Assembly: GCA_005884005.1 (NCBI GenBank)
Contig: VAWI01000021.1
Span: 1-56,036 of the forward strand
Origin: Actinomycetota bacterium
GTDB lineage: Bacteria > Actinomycetota > Thermoleophilia > Gaiellales > Gaiellaceae
Reading direction: 5' to 3'
DNA: 56,036 bases
The position numbers and the translations under genes were made by a program. This document shows, in pieces, positions 33,232 through 42,746 of this stretch. Position 1 is the first letter of the stretch; each line of letters opens with the position of its first letter. A model generated the notes under the pieces. It saw only the letters and a program-made list of their open reading frames with translations. It searched no databases and was not told where the DNA came from.

Positions 33232-34851
33232 ATGAAACGCCCCACTATCGTCATCGCGAGCGCGACGCTCGTGGCGGGGGCCGTTGCGGTAGTGGCCTTC
33301 GGCGGCGTCGCCGGCTCAGCCGCTCCCGCGAACCAGACGGACCGGCAAACGCTCGCACGGCACATTCTCGACCCGCGCGTCAAGGCATACATGACGCCGA
33401 CAACCCGGGCGGCATTCCGGAAGATCGCGACCGACGGCGCCACGTCCGAGTCGGCCACCGGGAGAGATCTCAATCTGAAGGCGACGCTGGGTCAGGGTGG
33501 CACTGCGGCGCCGGCGCCCTCGTTCGCCAACGTCCGCGTAAACACCCCTGGGATGGACTCGAACCGGACCGACCAGACGACGCAGAGCGAGACCTCGATC
33601 GCCGTTGCGGGATCGAACATCGTCGTCGGCTACAACGACAGCCAGCACGCGCTGTTTCGGGCCAGCGCGGGCTTCGACACCATCGGCGTCGCCTACTCGA
33701 CCGACGGCGGCGGGCACTTCACCGACGGAGACGTGATCCCGAACGCGCGCGAGTTCGTCAACCTCTCCGATCCATGGCTGGCGAGCGACGGCACCGGGAA
33801 CGTCTACTTCTCCTTGATCATGGAGGATTTCTTTTACGGGAACGACGTGATCGGCGTCGCGAAGTCGACGGACGGCGGCAAAACCTTCGCACCTCCAGTG
33901 CCGACCACGCGGCCGACCGACTTCTCCTATCTCAGCGACAAGGATGCGATGGCAGTTGGGCCCGATCCCAACAAGACTCGCGACAACGTCTACGTCGCTT
34001 GGGACGACTTCCGCATCACGAACGTCGACTTCACGCTGGGCCTCGCGTTCGCTCGCTCGACCGACGGCGGGGCGAGCTGGGACGTCACCGACATCGCCCG
34101 GAACGCATTACCCCCCGACTGCTCGCTGACGCAATACTTCGGCGCGCAGGTCGGCGTCGACCAGAAGACGGGCACCGTTTACGTCGCGGCCGAGAAGACG
34201 TCGAAGAACGATCCTGACTGCATTGGTGCGCCCCTTCAGTTGAGCGAGGTCATCTTCCGCTCGACCGACGGCGGCAAGACATTCGGGCCCGAAACGAAGA
34301 TCGCCGACATCACTCAGGCCACGCCGAATCGCTTCCTCCAGCTCGCGCCCGGCCAGGTCATGCGCACAACCGAGGCGCCCAGCCTCGCGGTCGACGGAAC
34401 CAACCTGTATGTCGCCTGGAACGACGGCGCCACCGGGAAGAGCCACATCCGGCTCGCGACTTCGACCGACGGCGGGGCGAGCTGGTCGGTCGCAGGGGCG
34501 ACACAGGGTATGAACGACGAGTTGCAGCCGGCGGTCAGCGCCGACAGCAAGGGGGTCCATCTCATCTACTACCGCCGCAACGCTGACAACACGCTCGACG
34601 TTTTCCTCCAGAACTCGAGAGCGTCAGGGGGCTGGGACACGGCGCGCGTGACGAGCCAATCCTTCCCGGGCTCGATCACTGTTCCCAACTTCGACCCGTG
34701 GGCCGACGCCGGCTACATGGGCGACTACATCGCGAACGTCAGCGACGGCTCGCACCAATACTTCGCCTGGGGAGACAACCGGGACCGGGTCACAAACTTC
34801 CTCTGGCCAACCGGTCGCAACGACCCGAACGTCTACTTCGCCAGGCAGTAA
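33232..34851 (+). CDS. Secreted sialidase-like beta-propeller protein with Asp-box repeats
   Basis: The 539-residue protein starts with a signal peptide (MKRPTIVIASATLVAGAVAV to AGSAA). The mature part repeats the Asp-box S-T-D-G-G-x-x-F/W at least five times (STDGGGHF, STDGGKTF, STDGGASW, STDGGKTFG, STDGGASW), the mark of BNR/sialidase propellers. The arginine triad needed for sialidase action was not traced, so glycan binding or another hydrolase role is equally possible. It starts ATG after GGAGAGGAG and ends in a strong hairpin. Confidence 0.8.
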   Translation: MKRPTIVIASATLVAGAVAVVAFGGVAGSAAPANQTDRQTLARHILDPRVKAYMTPTTRAAFRKIATDGATSESATGRDLNLKATLGQGGTAAPAPSFANVRVNTPGMDSNRTDQTTQSETSIAVAGSNIVVGYNDSQHALFRASAGFDTIGVAYSTDGGGHFTDGDVIPNAREFVNLSDPWLASDGTGNVYFSLIMEDFFYGNDVIGVAKSTDGGKTFAPPVPTTRPTDFSYLSDKDAMAVGPDPNKTRDNVYVAWDDFRITNVDFTLGLAFARSTDGGASWDVTDIARNALPPDCSLTQYFGAQVGVDQKTGTVYVAAEKTSKNDPDCIGAPLQLSEVIFRSTDGGKTFGPETKIADITQATPNRFLQLAPGQVMRTTEAPSLAVDGTNLYVAWNDGATGKSHIRLATSTDGGASWSVAGATQGMNDELQPAVSADSKGVHLIYYRRNADNTLDVFLQNSRASGGWDTARVTSQSFPGSITVPNFDPWADAGYMGDYIANVSDGSHQYFAWGDNRDRVTNFLWPTGRNDPNVYFARQ

Positions 34852-34863
34852 GGACTGATGTTT

Positions 34864-34893
34864 GGCGGTCCGCCCTAGTCCGGGCGGGCCGCC
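34864..34893 (+). terminator. Hairpin between the propeller-protein and aldo/keto reductase genes
   Basis: GGCGGTCCGCCC pairs over 12 bp with GGGCGGGCCGCC around TAGTCC, starting 12 nt after the propeller-protein stop. One G-U pair is present on the plus strand, so plus is the better sense. The genes on either side are convergent. Confidence 0.7.
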
Positions 34894-34896
34894 GGG

Positions 34897-35856
34897 CTAG
34901 TTCCAGGGCAGCGCGGAGCGCTCTTCCCAATAGCGCACCGGGCCCTCGGCGAGCTCCGCGAGCTTGGACGTGAGCTCGGCATCGAGGTCGAGCTCCAGTG
35001 CCTTGAGATTGCTCCTCAGGGTGTCGACGGTCGCGGCTCCGCTGAGAACGACATCCGCCCAGGGCTGCGAGAGAGCTGCGGCGAGCGCCAGCGCGTCGGG
35101 GCTGGTGCGGGAGCGGTGCGCGAGCTCGCGCAGCGGCGCAACGTCGCCGCGCGCCGTCAGCCGTCCGTTGGCGAGCGCCTCCTTGACGATCACGCCGAGG
35201 CCGGCCGCGTGCGCAGCGTCGAGCGCCGGGCCCGCCGATCGCTCGAGCAGGTTCCAGGTCGCCTGCACCGTGTCGAAGATCCCCACCTCGAGGGCGCGCT
35301 CGATCGTCTCGCGCTGGCCCGGGCCGGTCGCTGTCAGCCCGATCGCGAGGCCGGTCCCGCGCAGGCCGGCGAGCTCGTCGAGCAAAGCATCGTCTTCGAG
35401 AACCCCGCTCTCCAACGTCGCCGAGTGGATCTGGTAGAGGCGGAGGTGCGGGCCGAGCAGAGCGCGGCTCTCGGCGAGCTGCCGCCGCAGGGTGGCGAGC
35501 GAGAGGTCCTTGACCTCGTGTACCTCGGCGTCGACGTGCCAGTCGGCGGTGTAGGTGTAGCCCCACTTGGAACCGACGGTCACCTCCCCCGGTGAGAGCC
35601 CGCGGCTCTCCAGCCAGGAGGCGAGAAACTCCTCCGCCTTTCCGTACGAGCGGGCGGCGTCGAAGTACCGGATGCCGCCGGCGTACGCAGCGTCGAGGAC
35701 CTCGTGCGCCTCGTGCTCGAGGGTGGCGACGTCCTTCCGCGCGCCGAGATCGTCGCCGTGGCCGAGGTTGATGTACCCAGGCCGGCCGAGCGCGGCGAGG
35801 CCGAGGCCGAGTCGACTGACGGGCAGGCCCGTCCGGCCCAGGACGCGGTCGCTCAA
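34897..35856 (-). CDS. Aldo/keto reductase
   Basis: The 319-residue TIM-barrel oxidoreductase begins RVLGRTGLPVSRLGLGLAALG. The catalytic tetrad is recognisable: Asp and Tyr in YFDAARSYGKAEEF, Lys in VGSKWGY and His in LYQIHSA. It reduces carbonyls with NADPH; the substrate is unknown. The start is TTG 35856, overlapping the der stop as TTGA, so it is likely co-transcribed with der. Confidence 0.9.
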   Translation of the reverse strand: MSDRVLGRTGLPVSRLGLGLAALGRPGYINLGHGDDLGARKDVATLEHEAHEVLDAAYAGGIRYFDAARSYGKAEEFLASWLESRGLSPGEVTVGSKWGYTYTADWHVDAEVHEVKDLSLATLRRQLAESRALLGPHLRLYQIHSATLESGVLEDDALLDELAGLRGTGLAIGLTATGPGQRETIERALEVGIFDTVQATWNLLERSAGPALDAAHAAGLGVIVKEALANGRLTARGDVAPLRELAHRSRTSPDALALAAALSQPWADVVLSGAATVDTLRSNLKALELDLDAELTSKLAELAEGPVRYWEERSALPWN

Positions 35857-37208
35857 CTCCGGCGCACGAAGTCGATCGCGACCGGCACGCCCGTGAGCTC
35901 GAAGCGTTCGCGAAGCTGATTCTCGACCCAGTAGCCGTAGTCGCGCGTGATCAGGCTCGGATCGTTGACGAAAAAGCGGAACCGCGGCGGCCGAGCGCGC
36001 ACCTGCGTGCCGTAGAGCAGGTTGAGGCGGCGCCCGTTGCGCGCCGGCGCCTCACGCACCTCGCGCAGCTCCGCCAGGAAGCGGTTCAGCTCGGCCGTCG
36101 GGATCCGCGAGGAATGCTTGTCGAACTGCGTCTCGATTCGGTCGAGCAAACGAGCAATCCCCCGCCCGGTCTTCGCCGACACAGTCAGTACAGGTGGCCG
36201 CTGGCGCAGCCGCTCTCCGAGCCTTGCCTTGACGTCCTCGATCTCGACCTCGGAGATGTCCCACTTGGAGAGCACCGCGATCGTCGAGCACTGGGCCTTC
36301 CGCGCGACGTCCGCGACGGAAAGGTCCTGATCGACGACCCCCTCGCTCGCATCGACGAGCACGAGCGCCACGTCCGCACGCTCGGCCGCCGCGAGGGCGC
36401 GCAGCTCGGAGTAGTACTCGATCCCCTGCCGCTGCCGGCGCTTCCGGCGGAGGCCCGCGGTGTCGATGAAGACGAACTCTCGCTCGCCGCGGCGGAAAAC
36501 CGTGTCGATCGCGTCGCGTGTCGTGCCCGGCTGGTCGGAGACGATCACTCGGTCTTCCCCGAGCAGCGCGTTCAGGAGGCTCGACTTGCCGACGTTGGGG
36601 CGACCGAGAATCGCCACACGAATGGCTTGCTCGGAGACAGCGGCCCTCCCGCGGCCGGGCAGTCGCGCAACGATCGTGTCGAGCAGATCGCCTGTGCCGT
36701 GGCCATGCGCGGCCGAGAGCGGAACCGGATCGCCGAGGCCGAGGCGGTGGAACTCGAAGGCGAGAGCGTCCTGATCGGGGTCGTCGATCTTGTTGGCGAC
36801 CAGCAGCACCGGCTTGTGAGCCGCTCGCAGGATCTGCGCGAGCTCCTCGTCCCCCGGCGTGATGCCGGCACGCGCATCGGTCAGGAAGAGCACGAGATCG
36901 GCGTCTGCGACTGCCGCCTTCGCCTGCTCGGCGATCGAGCGTGTGATCGGATCCTTGCCGGCGATGTCGACGCCGCCCGTGTCGATCAGCAGGAAGCGCT
37001 TGCCGTTCCACTCGCAGACGAGCTCCTTGCGATCCCGAGTGACCCCGGGCGTCTCGTGCACAACCGCGGCACGCGACTCAGTCAACCGGTTCACCAACGT
37101 GGACTTCCCGACATTCGGGAAGCCGACGATTGCGACCGTGCCTAGCAGGGGGGAACCCAGGGTTCCCCCCTGAGCCCCCTCCTTCTTCGTAGCTTCTTTT
37201 CGACTCAT
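35853..37208 (-). CDS. der: Ribosome-assembly GTPase Der (EngA)
   Basis: Two GTPase domains lie in tandem: G1 GFPNVGKSTLVN, DTGGVD and NKIDD in the first, and GRPNVGKSSLLNALLG, DTAGLRRKRR and LSKWD in the second. A C-terminal KH-like domain ends the 451-residue protein. It acts in 50S subunit assembly. ATG 37208 is chosen because GGGAG lies 7 nt before it and longer starts would run into cmk. Its first 22 codons (KKEGAQGGTLGSPLLG) come from a GGGGGAACC palindrome, so the N-terminus is atypical. Confidence 0.95.
   Translation of the reverse strand: MSRKEATKKEGAQGGTLGSPLLGTVAIVGFPNVGKSTLVNRLTESRAAVVHETPGVTRDRKELVCEWNGKRFLLIDTGGVDIAGKDPITRSIAEQAKAAVADADLVLFLTDARAGITPGDEELAQILRAAHKPVLLVANKIDDPDQDALAFEFHRLGLGDPVPLSAAHGHGTGDLLDTIVARLPGRGRAAVSEQAIRVAILGRPNVGKSSLLNALLGEDRVIVSDQPGTTRDAIDTVFRRGEREFVFIDTAGLRRKRRQRQGIEYYSELRALAAAERADVALVLVDASEGVVDQDLSVADVARKAQCSTIAVLSKWDISEVEIEDVKARLGERLRQRPPVLTVSAKTGRGIARLLDRIETQFDKHSSRIPTAELNRFLAELREVREAPARNGRRLNLLYGTQVRARPPRFRFFVNDPSLITRDYGYWVENQLRERFELTGVPVAIDFVRRS
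37148..37190. repeat. GGGGGAACC-type palindrome inside the 5' end of der
   Basis: GGGGGGAACCC at 37148-37158 pairs with GGGTTCCCCCC at 37160-37170. The flank TGAGCCCCCTCCTTCTTCGTAG matches that of the 2021-2041 palindrome (GAGCCCCCTTCTTTTTCTAG). It is translated as part of the Der N-terminus. Confidence 0.65.
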
Positions 37209-37275
37209 TTCGAGGCTCCCACCGGGCAAAGCGCGGCTCCGCCGCTCACGCGCAACGTATCGCCAAGCCGAACCC

Positions 37276-37905
37276 CTATGCGGGTTGCTGGGATTTAACG
37301 AGCTGTTCGATCCGGCTGACGACGTCGTCGACGTCGAGGTCGGTCGTGTCGATCTGGATCGCATCCTCGGCCGGCATCATTCGCTCGGCGTCGCTCTGGT
37401 CGCGCAGGCGGAGGTCGGTCGCCAGAGCATCCGCCCCGATCTCGGGGCGCTCCGCGAGCCGTCGTTTGGCCCGGATCTCGCGGTCTGCGTTCAGATAGAT
37501 CTTCACGTCAGCGCCCGGGCAGACGACCGTGCCGATGTCTCGCCCTTCGATCACGGCATCACCCACCTCGGCCAGCTCACGCTGACGTGCACGCATGACG
37601 GCCCGAACCTCGGGATGTCGGGCGACGACCGGCACGACGCGGTCGATGCGCGACCCGCGGATCGCTGCGGTGACATCGGTGTCGTCGATCCAGACGCGAC
37701 CCTCGTCGAGCGTGATCGGATTCTCTTCCGCCAGCGCCCCGAGCTTCCCGCCCGCGCCCAGGTCGATGTCGCGCGTCATCGCCAGCCAGGTCAGCGCACG
37801 GTACATCGCGCCGGTATCGAGGTAGCGGTAGGCGAGCCGCTCCGCGAGCCGGCTTGCGACCGTGCTCTTTCCCGCTCCCGCGGGCCCGTCGATGGCAACG
37901 ATCAT
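37276..37905 (-). CDS. cmk: Cytidylate kinase
   Basis: The 209-residue protein has the P-loop IDGPAGAGKSTVASRLAERL, YLDTGAMYRALT and the GRDIGTVVCPGADVKIYL segment diagnostic of CMP kinases. It phosphorylates CMP and dCMP. It overlaps the aroA stop by 4 nt and is followed by der after 67 nt, matching the common aroA-cmk-der order. Confidence 0.95.
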   Translation of the reverse strand: MIVAIDGPAGAGKSTVASRLAERLAYRYLDTGAMYRALTWLAMTRDIDLGAGGKLGALAEENPITLDEGRVWIDDTDVTAAIRGSRIDRVVPVVARHPEVRAVMRARQRELAEVGDAVIEGRDIGTVVCPGADVKIYLNADREIRAKRRLAERPEIGADALATDLRLRDQSDAERMMPAEDAIQIDTTDLDVDDVVSRIEQLVKSQQPA

Positions 37906-39185
37906 CGTTGTGTGACCGACTCCAGAAGCTCGAAAAACCCGGGGAAGCTTACAGCGACGGCTTCCGCATCCTCGATCTCGACTCCCTCCTTCGAAACGGC
38001 CCCGGCCACCGCCCCGAGCATCGCGACCCTGTGGTCGCCGCTCGAGGCCATGGCTCCCCCTCGGGGGCGGGCGGGAACACCGCGAATCCGGAAGCCATCA
38101 TCGTCGGCGGTGATGCGAATTCCCAGGGCGCGGAGCGAATTTGTCACCGTTTCGATGCGGTCCGTTTCCTTCACGCGCAGTTCCTGTGCGCCCTTGACGA
38201 CGCTCTCCCCGCGTGCGTGAGAGGCCAGGAGGGCGAACAGCGGCAGCTCGTCGACGAGCCTCGGCACCTCCTCGGCCTCGATCGAGGTCGCGAGCAACGG
38301 CGCCGAGCGCACCTCCAGGTCGGCGACCGGCTCCCCGTTTGCGCTGTGGCGGTTGAAGACGGCGATCCGAGCGCCCATCCGCCCGAGCACGTCGAGCAAA
38401 CCGGTTCGAGTCGGGTTCACGTCGACGTCGTGGATGCGGAGATTCGAGCCCGAGAGCAGGGTTGCTGCCACGATGAAGGGGGCCGCCGAGGAGAAATCGC
38501 CGGGGATGTCGAGTGAGAGCGGCGGGATTCGCTCGGCCGGCCAGACTCTGATCTCCGCGCCCGCTCGCGTCAGCCGAAGGCCGAGCGATCGCAGCAGCCG
38601 CTCGGTGTGGTCGCGCGAAGGGACGCGCTCAATCACCGTCGTCGGGCCGTCCTCCGCGAGCAATCCCGCGAGCAGGACCGCGGACTTCAGCTGCGCGCTC
38701 GCGACCGGCAGCTCGTAGCGGATCGGTTGCAGGCGAGCGCCTTCGATCGTCACCGGCGGTCGGCCCTCGGTCGTCTCGACGCGCGCGCCCATCTGTCGCA
38801 GCGGCTCGTCCACCCGCACCGGCCGCGACGACAGCGACTCGTCGCCGACGAGCTCGAAGCGGCCGTCCTGGCCGGCGAGGATCCCGCTCAGTAGGCGAAG
38901 CACGGTGCCGGCGTTGCCGCAGTCGATCGGATCGGCGGGCGGCGCGAGCCCACGCAATCCGCGCCCTGCGATCCGAACCGTTCCGGACTCGAGCTCGCTC
39001 ACCTCGGCGCCAAGCGCGCGCACGGCTGCGAGCGCCGCGTCGGTGTCCGCTGCGTGACCGAAGTTCCGCAACTCGCTCTCTTCGTCCCCGATCGCCGCCA
39101 AGAGCGCGCCGCGCTGGCAGATCCCCTTCACCGCCGGCACAGCGATGTCCCCGACGAGAGCCGCCGCGGGCTCGACCCGCGTCAC
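37902..39185 (-). CDS. aroA: 3-phosphoshikimate 1-carboxyvinyltransferase (EPSP synthase)
   Basis: The 427-residue protein shows the EPSP synthase marks: DCGNAGTVLRLLSG (shikimate-3-phosphate binding), GDFSSAAPFIVAATLL and RVKETDRI near the C-terminus. Length is normal. It makes EPSP from PEP and shikimate-3-phosphate. It starts GTG overlapping the tyrA stop by 4 nt. With tyrA and aroF nearby it forms an aromatic amino acid group. Confidence 0.96.
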   Translation of the reverse strand: MTRVEPAAALVGDIAVPAVKGICQRGALLAAIGDEESELRNFGHAADTDAALAAVRALGAEVSELESGTVRIAGRGLRGLAPPADPIDCGNAGTVLRLLSGILAGQDGRFELVGDESLSSRPVRVDEPLRQMGARVETTEGRPPVTIEGARLQPIRYELPVASAQLKSAVLLAGLLAEDGPTTVIERVPSRDHTERLLRSLGLRLTRAGAEIRVWPAERIPPLSLDIPGDFSSAAPFIVAATLLSGSNLRIHDVDVNPTRTGLLDVLGRMGARIAVFNRHSANGEPVADLEVRSAPLLATSIEAEEVPRLVDELPLFALLASHARGESVVKGAQELRVKETDRIETVTNSLRALGIRITADDDGFRIRGVPARPRGGAMASSGDHRVAMLGAVAGAVSKEGVEIEDAEAVAVSFPGFFELLESVTQR

Positions 39186-40285
39186 TGCTCGCCGAGGACG
39201 GGCGCAACGACCACGCCATAGCCCTGCGCTTCGAGCAGCTTGGCCGCACGGCGGGCCTCGTCCTCACCCGTGATCAGCACGGTCAGGGTGCCGCCGCGGT
39301 CCGGCGACATGTGCTGGAGCTCGAAGTCCTCGATGTTGATGCGTTCGGCGCCGAGCGCCTGCGTGATCCCGGCGAGCACGCCGGGCCGGTCGGGAACGTG
39401 GACGCGAAGCTGCTGTAGCGCTCCCGGATCCGGATACGCGTCGGCCAGCACCCGCTGCCGGTTGCCTGCCGCTTCGCCGATCCACTTGGCCAGAAAACCG
39501 GCGTCGCCGCTCTCGAGCGCTTGCTCGAGGCGATCGAGCTGCTTCCGGTGCTCGCCGAGTGCCTCGCGCATAGGGCCGGCGTTGTCCAGAAAGATGTCGA
39601 TCCAGATCCGGGGGTTCGCACCGGCGACACGAGTCATGTCGCGTAGCGACCCACCCGCAGCCGCGAGTGGATCGTGCCCGTCGATCCGGTTTGCGCCGGC
39701 CTGGTTGACGAGCAGATTGGCGAGCGCGTGCGGCAGGTGGCTCGTCAACGCCACGAGTCGGTCGTGCGCGACCGGGTCGACCGCGATCGGAGTCGCCCCG
39801 AGCGAGGAAACGAAGCCGTGCACGAGGCGGTAGCGCTCCGGTTCGGTCGCCGCGAGCGGGGTGAGGAACCACGTGGCCCCGTCGAAAAGCTCCGCGCTCG
39901 CGTGCTCGGCTCCACGCGCCTCCGAGCCGCAGACGGGATGGCCCCCGACGAACCGGCCCGAGCCGAGAGCGGCCGAGCAGACCCCGACCTTGGTCGAGCC
40001 GACATCCGTCACGGTGCAGCCCTCTGGGCTGGCCTCGAGCACGGCTCTCACTTGGGCCGCAAGCTGGGCCACCGGTGCCGCGACCACGGCCAGCTCCGCT
40101 TCGGCAACCGCCTCGTCGAGCGAGCCCGCCCGAGTGTCGACAGCGCCCCGCTCGACCGCCGACACGAGCGCCGGCGCCTCGGGGTCGTAGCCGACGACCT
40201 CGGTGCGGCCCGCGCGCTTGGCCGCAAGCGCGGCCGACGCACCGATCAGGCCCGTGCCGATCACTGCCAGCCGCCGCACTTCCAC
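39182..40285 (-). CDS. tyrA: Prephenate dehydrogenase with C-terminal ACT domain
   Basis: The 367-residue protein starts with the NAD-binding LAVIGTGLIGASAALAAKRAG. It contains the conserved GGHPVCGSEARGAEHA and ALTSHLPHALANLL. Residues from about 295 form an ACT domain (LRVHVPDRPGVLAGITQALG), as in feedback-regulated TyrA. It converts prephenate to 4-hydroxyphenylpyruvate, the step towards tyrosine. It starts GTG and shares 4 nt with aroA. Confidence 0.93.
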   Translation of the reverse strand: MEVRRLAVIGTGLIGASAALAAKRAGRTEVVGYDPEAPALVSAVERGAVDTRAGSLDEAVAEAELAVVAAPVAQLAAQVRAVLEASPEGCTVTDVGSTKVGVCSAALGSGRFVGGHPVCGSEARGAEHASAELFDGATWFLTPLAATEPERYRLVHGFVSSLGATPIAVDPVAHDRLVALTSHLPHALANLLVNQAGANRIDGHDPLAAAGGSLRDMTRVAGANPRIWIDIFLDNAGPMREALGEHRKQLDRLEQALESGDAGFLAKWIGEAAGNRQRVLADAYPDPGALQQLRVHVPDRPGVLAGITQALGAERINIEDFELQHMSPDRGGTLTVLITGEDEARRAAKLLEAQGYGVVVAPVLGEQ

Positions 40286-40308
40286 TCGCTCAGGCTATCC
40301 GGCATAGA

Positions 40309-40605
40309 ATGAGCCACATGCCGAGGTACCTGGTCGTGAGAACCTTCGAGGTCAGCGAAGATGCAATGCCGGACGTCGGCCGGCGCTCGCGAGAGATCGC
40401 CGAGGAGGAGTTTCCCGAGATTGCGTGGGAGCACAGCCACGTGATCGTCGACGAAGTCGGCGGGGTCAGGACGTTCTGCGTCTACGGCGCGCCCGACCCG
40501 GAGACGGTCAGAAGCCACGGCGAGCGTCTCGGGCAGCACACGATCGACGACCTGTGGGAGATCGCGGGCGACGTCACGCCTGCCGACTTCCCTTCTGTGA
40601 GTTAG
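40309..40605 (+). CDS. DUF4242 / SCO4226-like small protein
   Basis: The 98-residue protein starts MSHMPRYLVVRTFEV and has the ferredoxin-like pattern of the DUF4242 family, including WEHSHVIVDEVGG and TFCVYGAPDPETVRSHGERLG. A relative (SCO4226 of Streptomyces) is reported to bind nickel; the function is unknown. Two ATGs, 40309 and 40318, are possible. It is divergent from tyrA with a 23-nt gap and ends 3 nt before the convergent cyclase gene. Confidence 0.8.
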   Translation: MSHMPRYLVVRTFEVSEDAMPDVGRRSREIAEEEFPEIAWEHSHVIVDEVGGVRTFCVYGAPDPETVRSHGERLGQHTIDDLWEIAGDVTPADFPSVS

Positions 40606-40608
40606 TTC

Positions 40609-42705
40609 CTACTCGCCGTCGCCCTCGAGCTGAAGCAGGCGGGCGTCCACGGCGTGATACGCCGCGGTGTGGGCGATCGCCAGGCGCCGCTTGACAACGT
40701 TCCGCCGGTCGGCGTCGTCCTCGGGCAAGAGCTCGAGCGCCTCGCGGTAGAAGGCAACCGCCCGGTCCTTGGCCCATCCCCTCTCGGCCTCCTCCGCCAC
40801 TGCGATCAGATGCTCGATCGCCCGCTCAGCTTCGCCGGCGTCTCGCCAGTGACGCGCGAGAGCGGCCGCAGCCTCGCCGGTCTCTGAAGTCGCCTCCTGG
40901 AGGAACTCCGCAACCTGGGCGTGTCGCTCCCGCCGCCTGGCTCGTGGCAGCAGGTCATACGCGACGTCCCGGATTAGAACGTGCTTGAAGACGAACTGCT
41001 GGTCGCCTTCGATCGACGAGACGGTCTGCCGCCGGATCAGGTCGCGTCCCTCGAGTGCGCCCAGCAGCTCGGGCAGCCCATCGGGGTCGTCGGTCATCCG
41101 CTCCAGCGCACCGCGCCAGAAGACCTTGCCGCCGACTGCGGCATCCAGCAGCACGGCACGCTCGGCAGCAGGGAGCGCGTCGAGCCTAGCTGCCACGATC
41201 CCTCGGATCGTCGTCGGGAGCGGCGAGTCGTCGTCGGTCTCGGTGAGCGTCGCGGCGAGCTGCTCGATGAAGAGCGGGTTCCCCTCCCCGGTTTCCGCGA
41301 GCAACGCGGCACGTTTGGCGCGCTCGCCGTTCTCTGACGCGCCGAGGAGATGGGCGGCAAGCTCACGCGCCTCCGACTCCTTGAGCTGGTCGAGCGGGAG
41401 AGCCGTGTAGGCGGGGAGCCCGCCTCCCCAGCTGGGTCTGGTGTCGAGGAGGTCAGGGCGGGCGAGTGCGAGCAGCAGGATCGGAAGGTCGCGCAAGCGG
41501 GCGCCGAGCAACTCGATCAGGTCGAGCAGGCTGCGGTCGGCCCAATGCACGTCCTCGAAGACCAGCATCGTCGGCCGGTCGCGGGCGACGGCCTCGATGA
41601 ACACTCGCACCGAGAAGAACAGCGTCTCGCGGTCGGCGACAGAGGCCTCGCGATCGAGCCCGAGCAGGATCGCGAGGTGGTCGGCGACGCCATCCGACTC
41701 CGAGGGCCCAAGCAGCTTCGCGACTTCGGCCCGCAGCTTCTCTTGGCCAACCTCGATCGGATCGCTCTCGAAGATGCCGCAGAATTGCTTCACCTGGGCG
41801 GCAAAGGCACCGTAAGCGCTGCTGTCGCGATAGGGGAGGGAACGGCCCCGAACGCTGCGTCCTCCCAGCTCGCCCACAACGCGGCCGAACTCGATCCCGA
41901 GCCGAGTCTTGCCGACTCCGGGCGCGCCGACAATGGTGACCAGGTGGGGCGTGCGCTCGTCGGCGACCCGTTCCCAGATGCCCTGGAGGACTCCGAGCTC
42001 TCGCCCGCGCCCGACCAGTGGCGCGCCCGAGATGGTGCGCTCGCCCGCCGCGACCAGCGCCCGGGTTGCCACCCAGGCGGGAACGACGGCAGCCTTGCCC
42101 TTCGCCTCGACCGGCGGCATCGCCTCGTAGCTGATCGCGTCGCGGGTAGAGGCGTACGTCTCTTCGCCGACGATGATCCCGTTGACCGGGGCCGCCTGCT
42201 GAAGCCGGGAGGCGGTGTTGACGACATCGCCCGCGACCATCGACTCGCCCATGCTCGGACGCGCGCCGAGCGAGACGAGGGCCTCGCCGGTGTTCACGGC
42301 GATCCGGATCTGGAGATCCAGACGAGCATCACCGTTGTTCAGCTCGTGCACGCTGTCGCGGACCGCCAGAGCGGCGCGGACGGCACGCTCGGCGTCGTCA
42401 CCGTAGGCGGTCGGCGCGCCGAAGACGCTCATCACGGCATCGCCGACGAATTTCTCGACCACGCCGCCGAAGGATTCGATCTCCCGGCGGACGGTCTCGT
42501 GGTACGGCGTCAGGATCGCGCGCACGTCCTCGGGATCGAGCCGCTCCGCGCGGGCCGTGAAGCCAACGAGATCGACGAACAGGACGCTGATGAACCGCCG
42601 CTCCTCCTGCGGGGTGGCCTCGTCCACGCCGAGCGCGGCCCCACACGCGAGGCAGAAGCGCGCGACGTCGGGGTTGTCCTGACCGCAAGTGGTGCAAAGA
42701 GGCAC
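40609..42705 (-). CDS. Zinc-ribbon class III nucleotidyl cyclase fused to an AAA-type ATPase
   Basis: The 698-residue protein opens with a zinc ribbon (Cys4, Cys7, Cys18, Cys21). A class III cyclase domain follows with metal aspartates in FVDLVGFT and KFVGDAVMSVFGAP. From about residue 230 a STAND/AAA-type ATPase appears, with Walker A GAPGVGKTRLG and Walker B MLVFEDVHWADRS. The C-terminus has short helical repeats but no full TPR array, so it is shorter than many relatives. It may make cAMP in response to an unknown signal. Confidence 0.87.
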   Translation of the reverse strand: MPLCTTCGQDNPDVARFCLACGAALGVDEATPQEERRFISVLFVDLVGFTARAERLDPEDVRAILTPYHETVRREIESFGGVVEKFVGDAVMSVFGAPTAYGDDAERAVRAALAVRDSVHELNNGDARLDLQIRIAVNTGEALVSLGARPSMGESMVAGDVVNTASRLQQAAPVNGIIVGEETYASTRDAISYEAMPPVEAKGKAAVVPAWVATRALVAAGERTISGAPLVGRGRELGVLQGIWERVADERTPHLVTIVGAPGVGKTRLGIEFGRVVGELGGRSVRGRSLPYRDSSAYGAFAAQVKQFCGIFESDPIEVGQEKLRAEVAKLLGPSESDGVADHLAILLGLDREASVADRETLFFSVRVFIEAVARDRPTMLVFEDVHWADRSLLDLIELLGARLRDLPILLLALARPDLLDTRPSWGGGLPAYTALPLDQLKESEARELAAHLLGASENGERAKRAALLAETGEGNPLFIEQLAATLTETDDDSPLPTTIRGIVAARLDALPAAERAVLLDAAVGGKVFWRGALERMTDDPDGLPELLGALEGRDLIRRQTVSSIEGDQQFVFKHVLIRDVAYDLLPRARRRERHAQVAEFLQEATSETGEAAAALARHWRDAGEAERAIEHLIAVAEEAERGWAKDRAVAFYREALELLPEDDADRRNVVKRRLAIAHTAAYHAVDARLLQLEGDGE

Positions 42706-42746
42706 ACGCTAAGAGTACGACGAGATCCAGCCGGCGCCGCTTTTTC

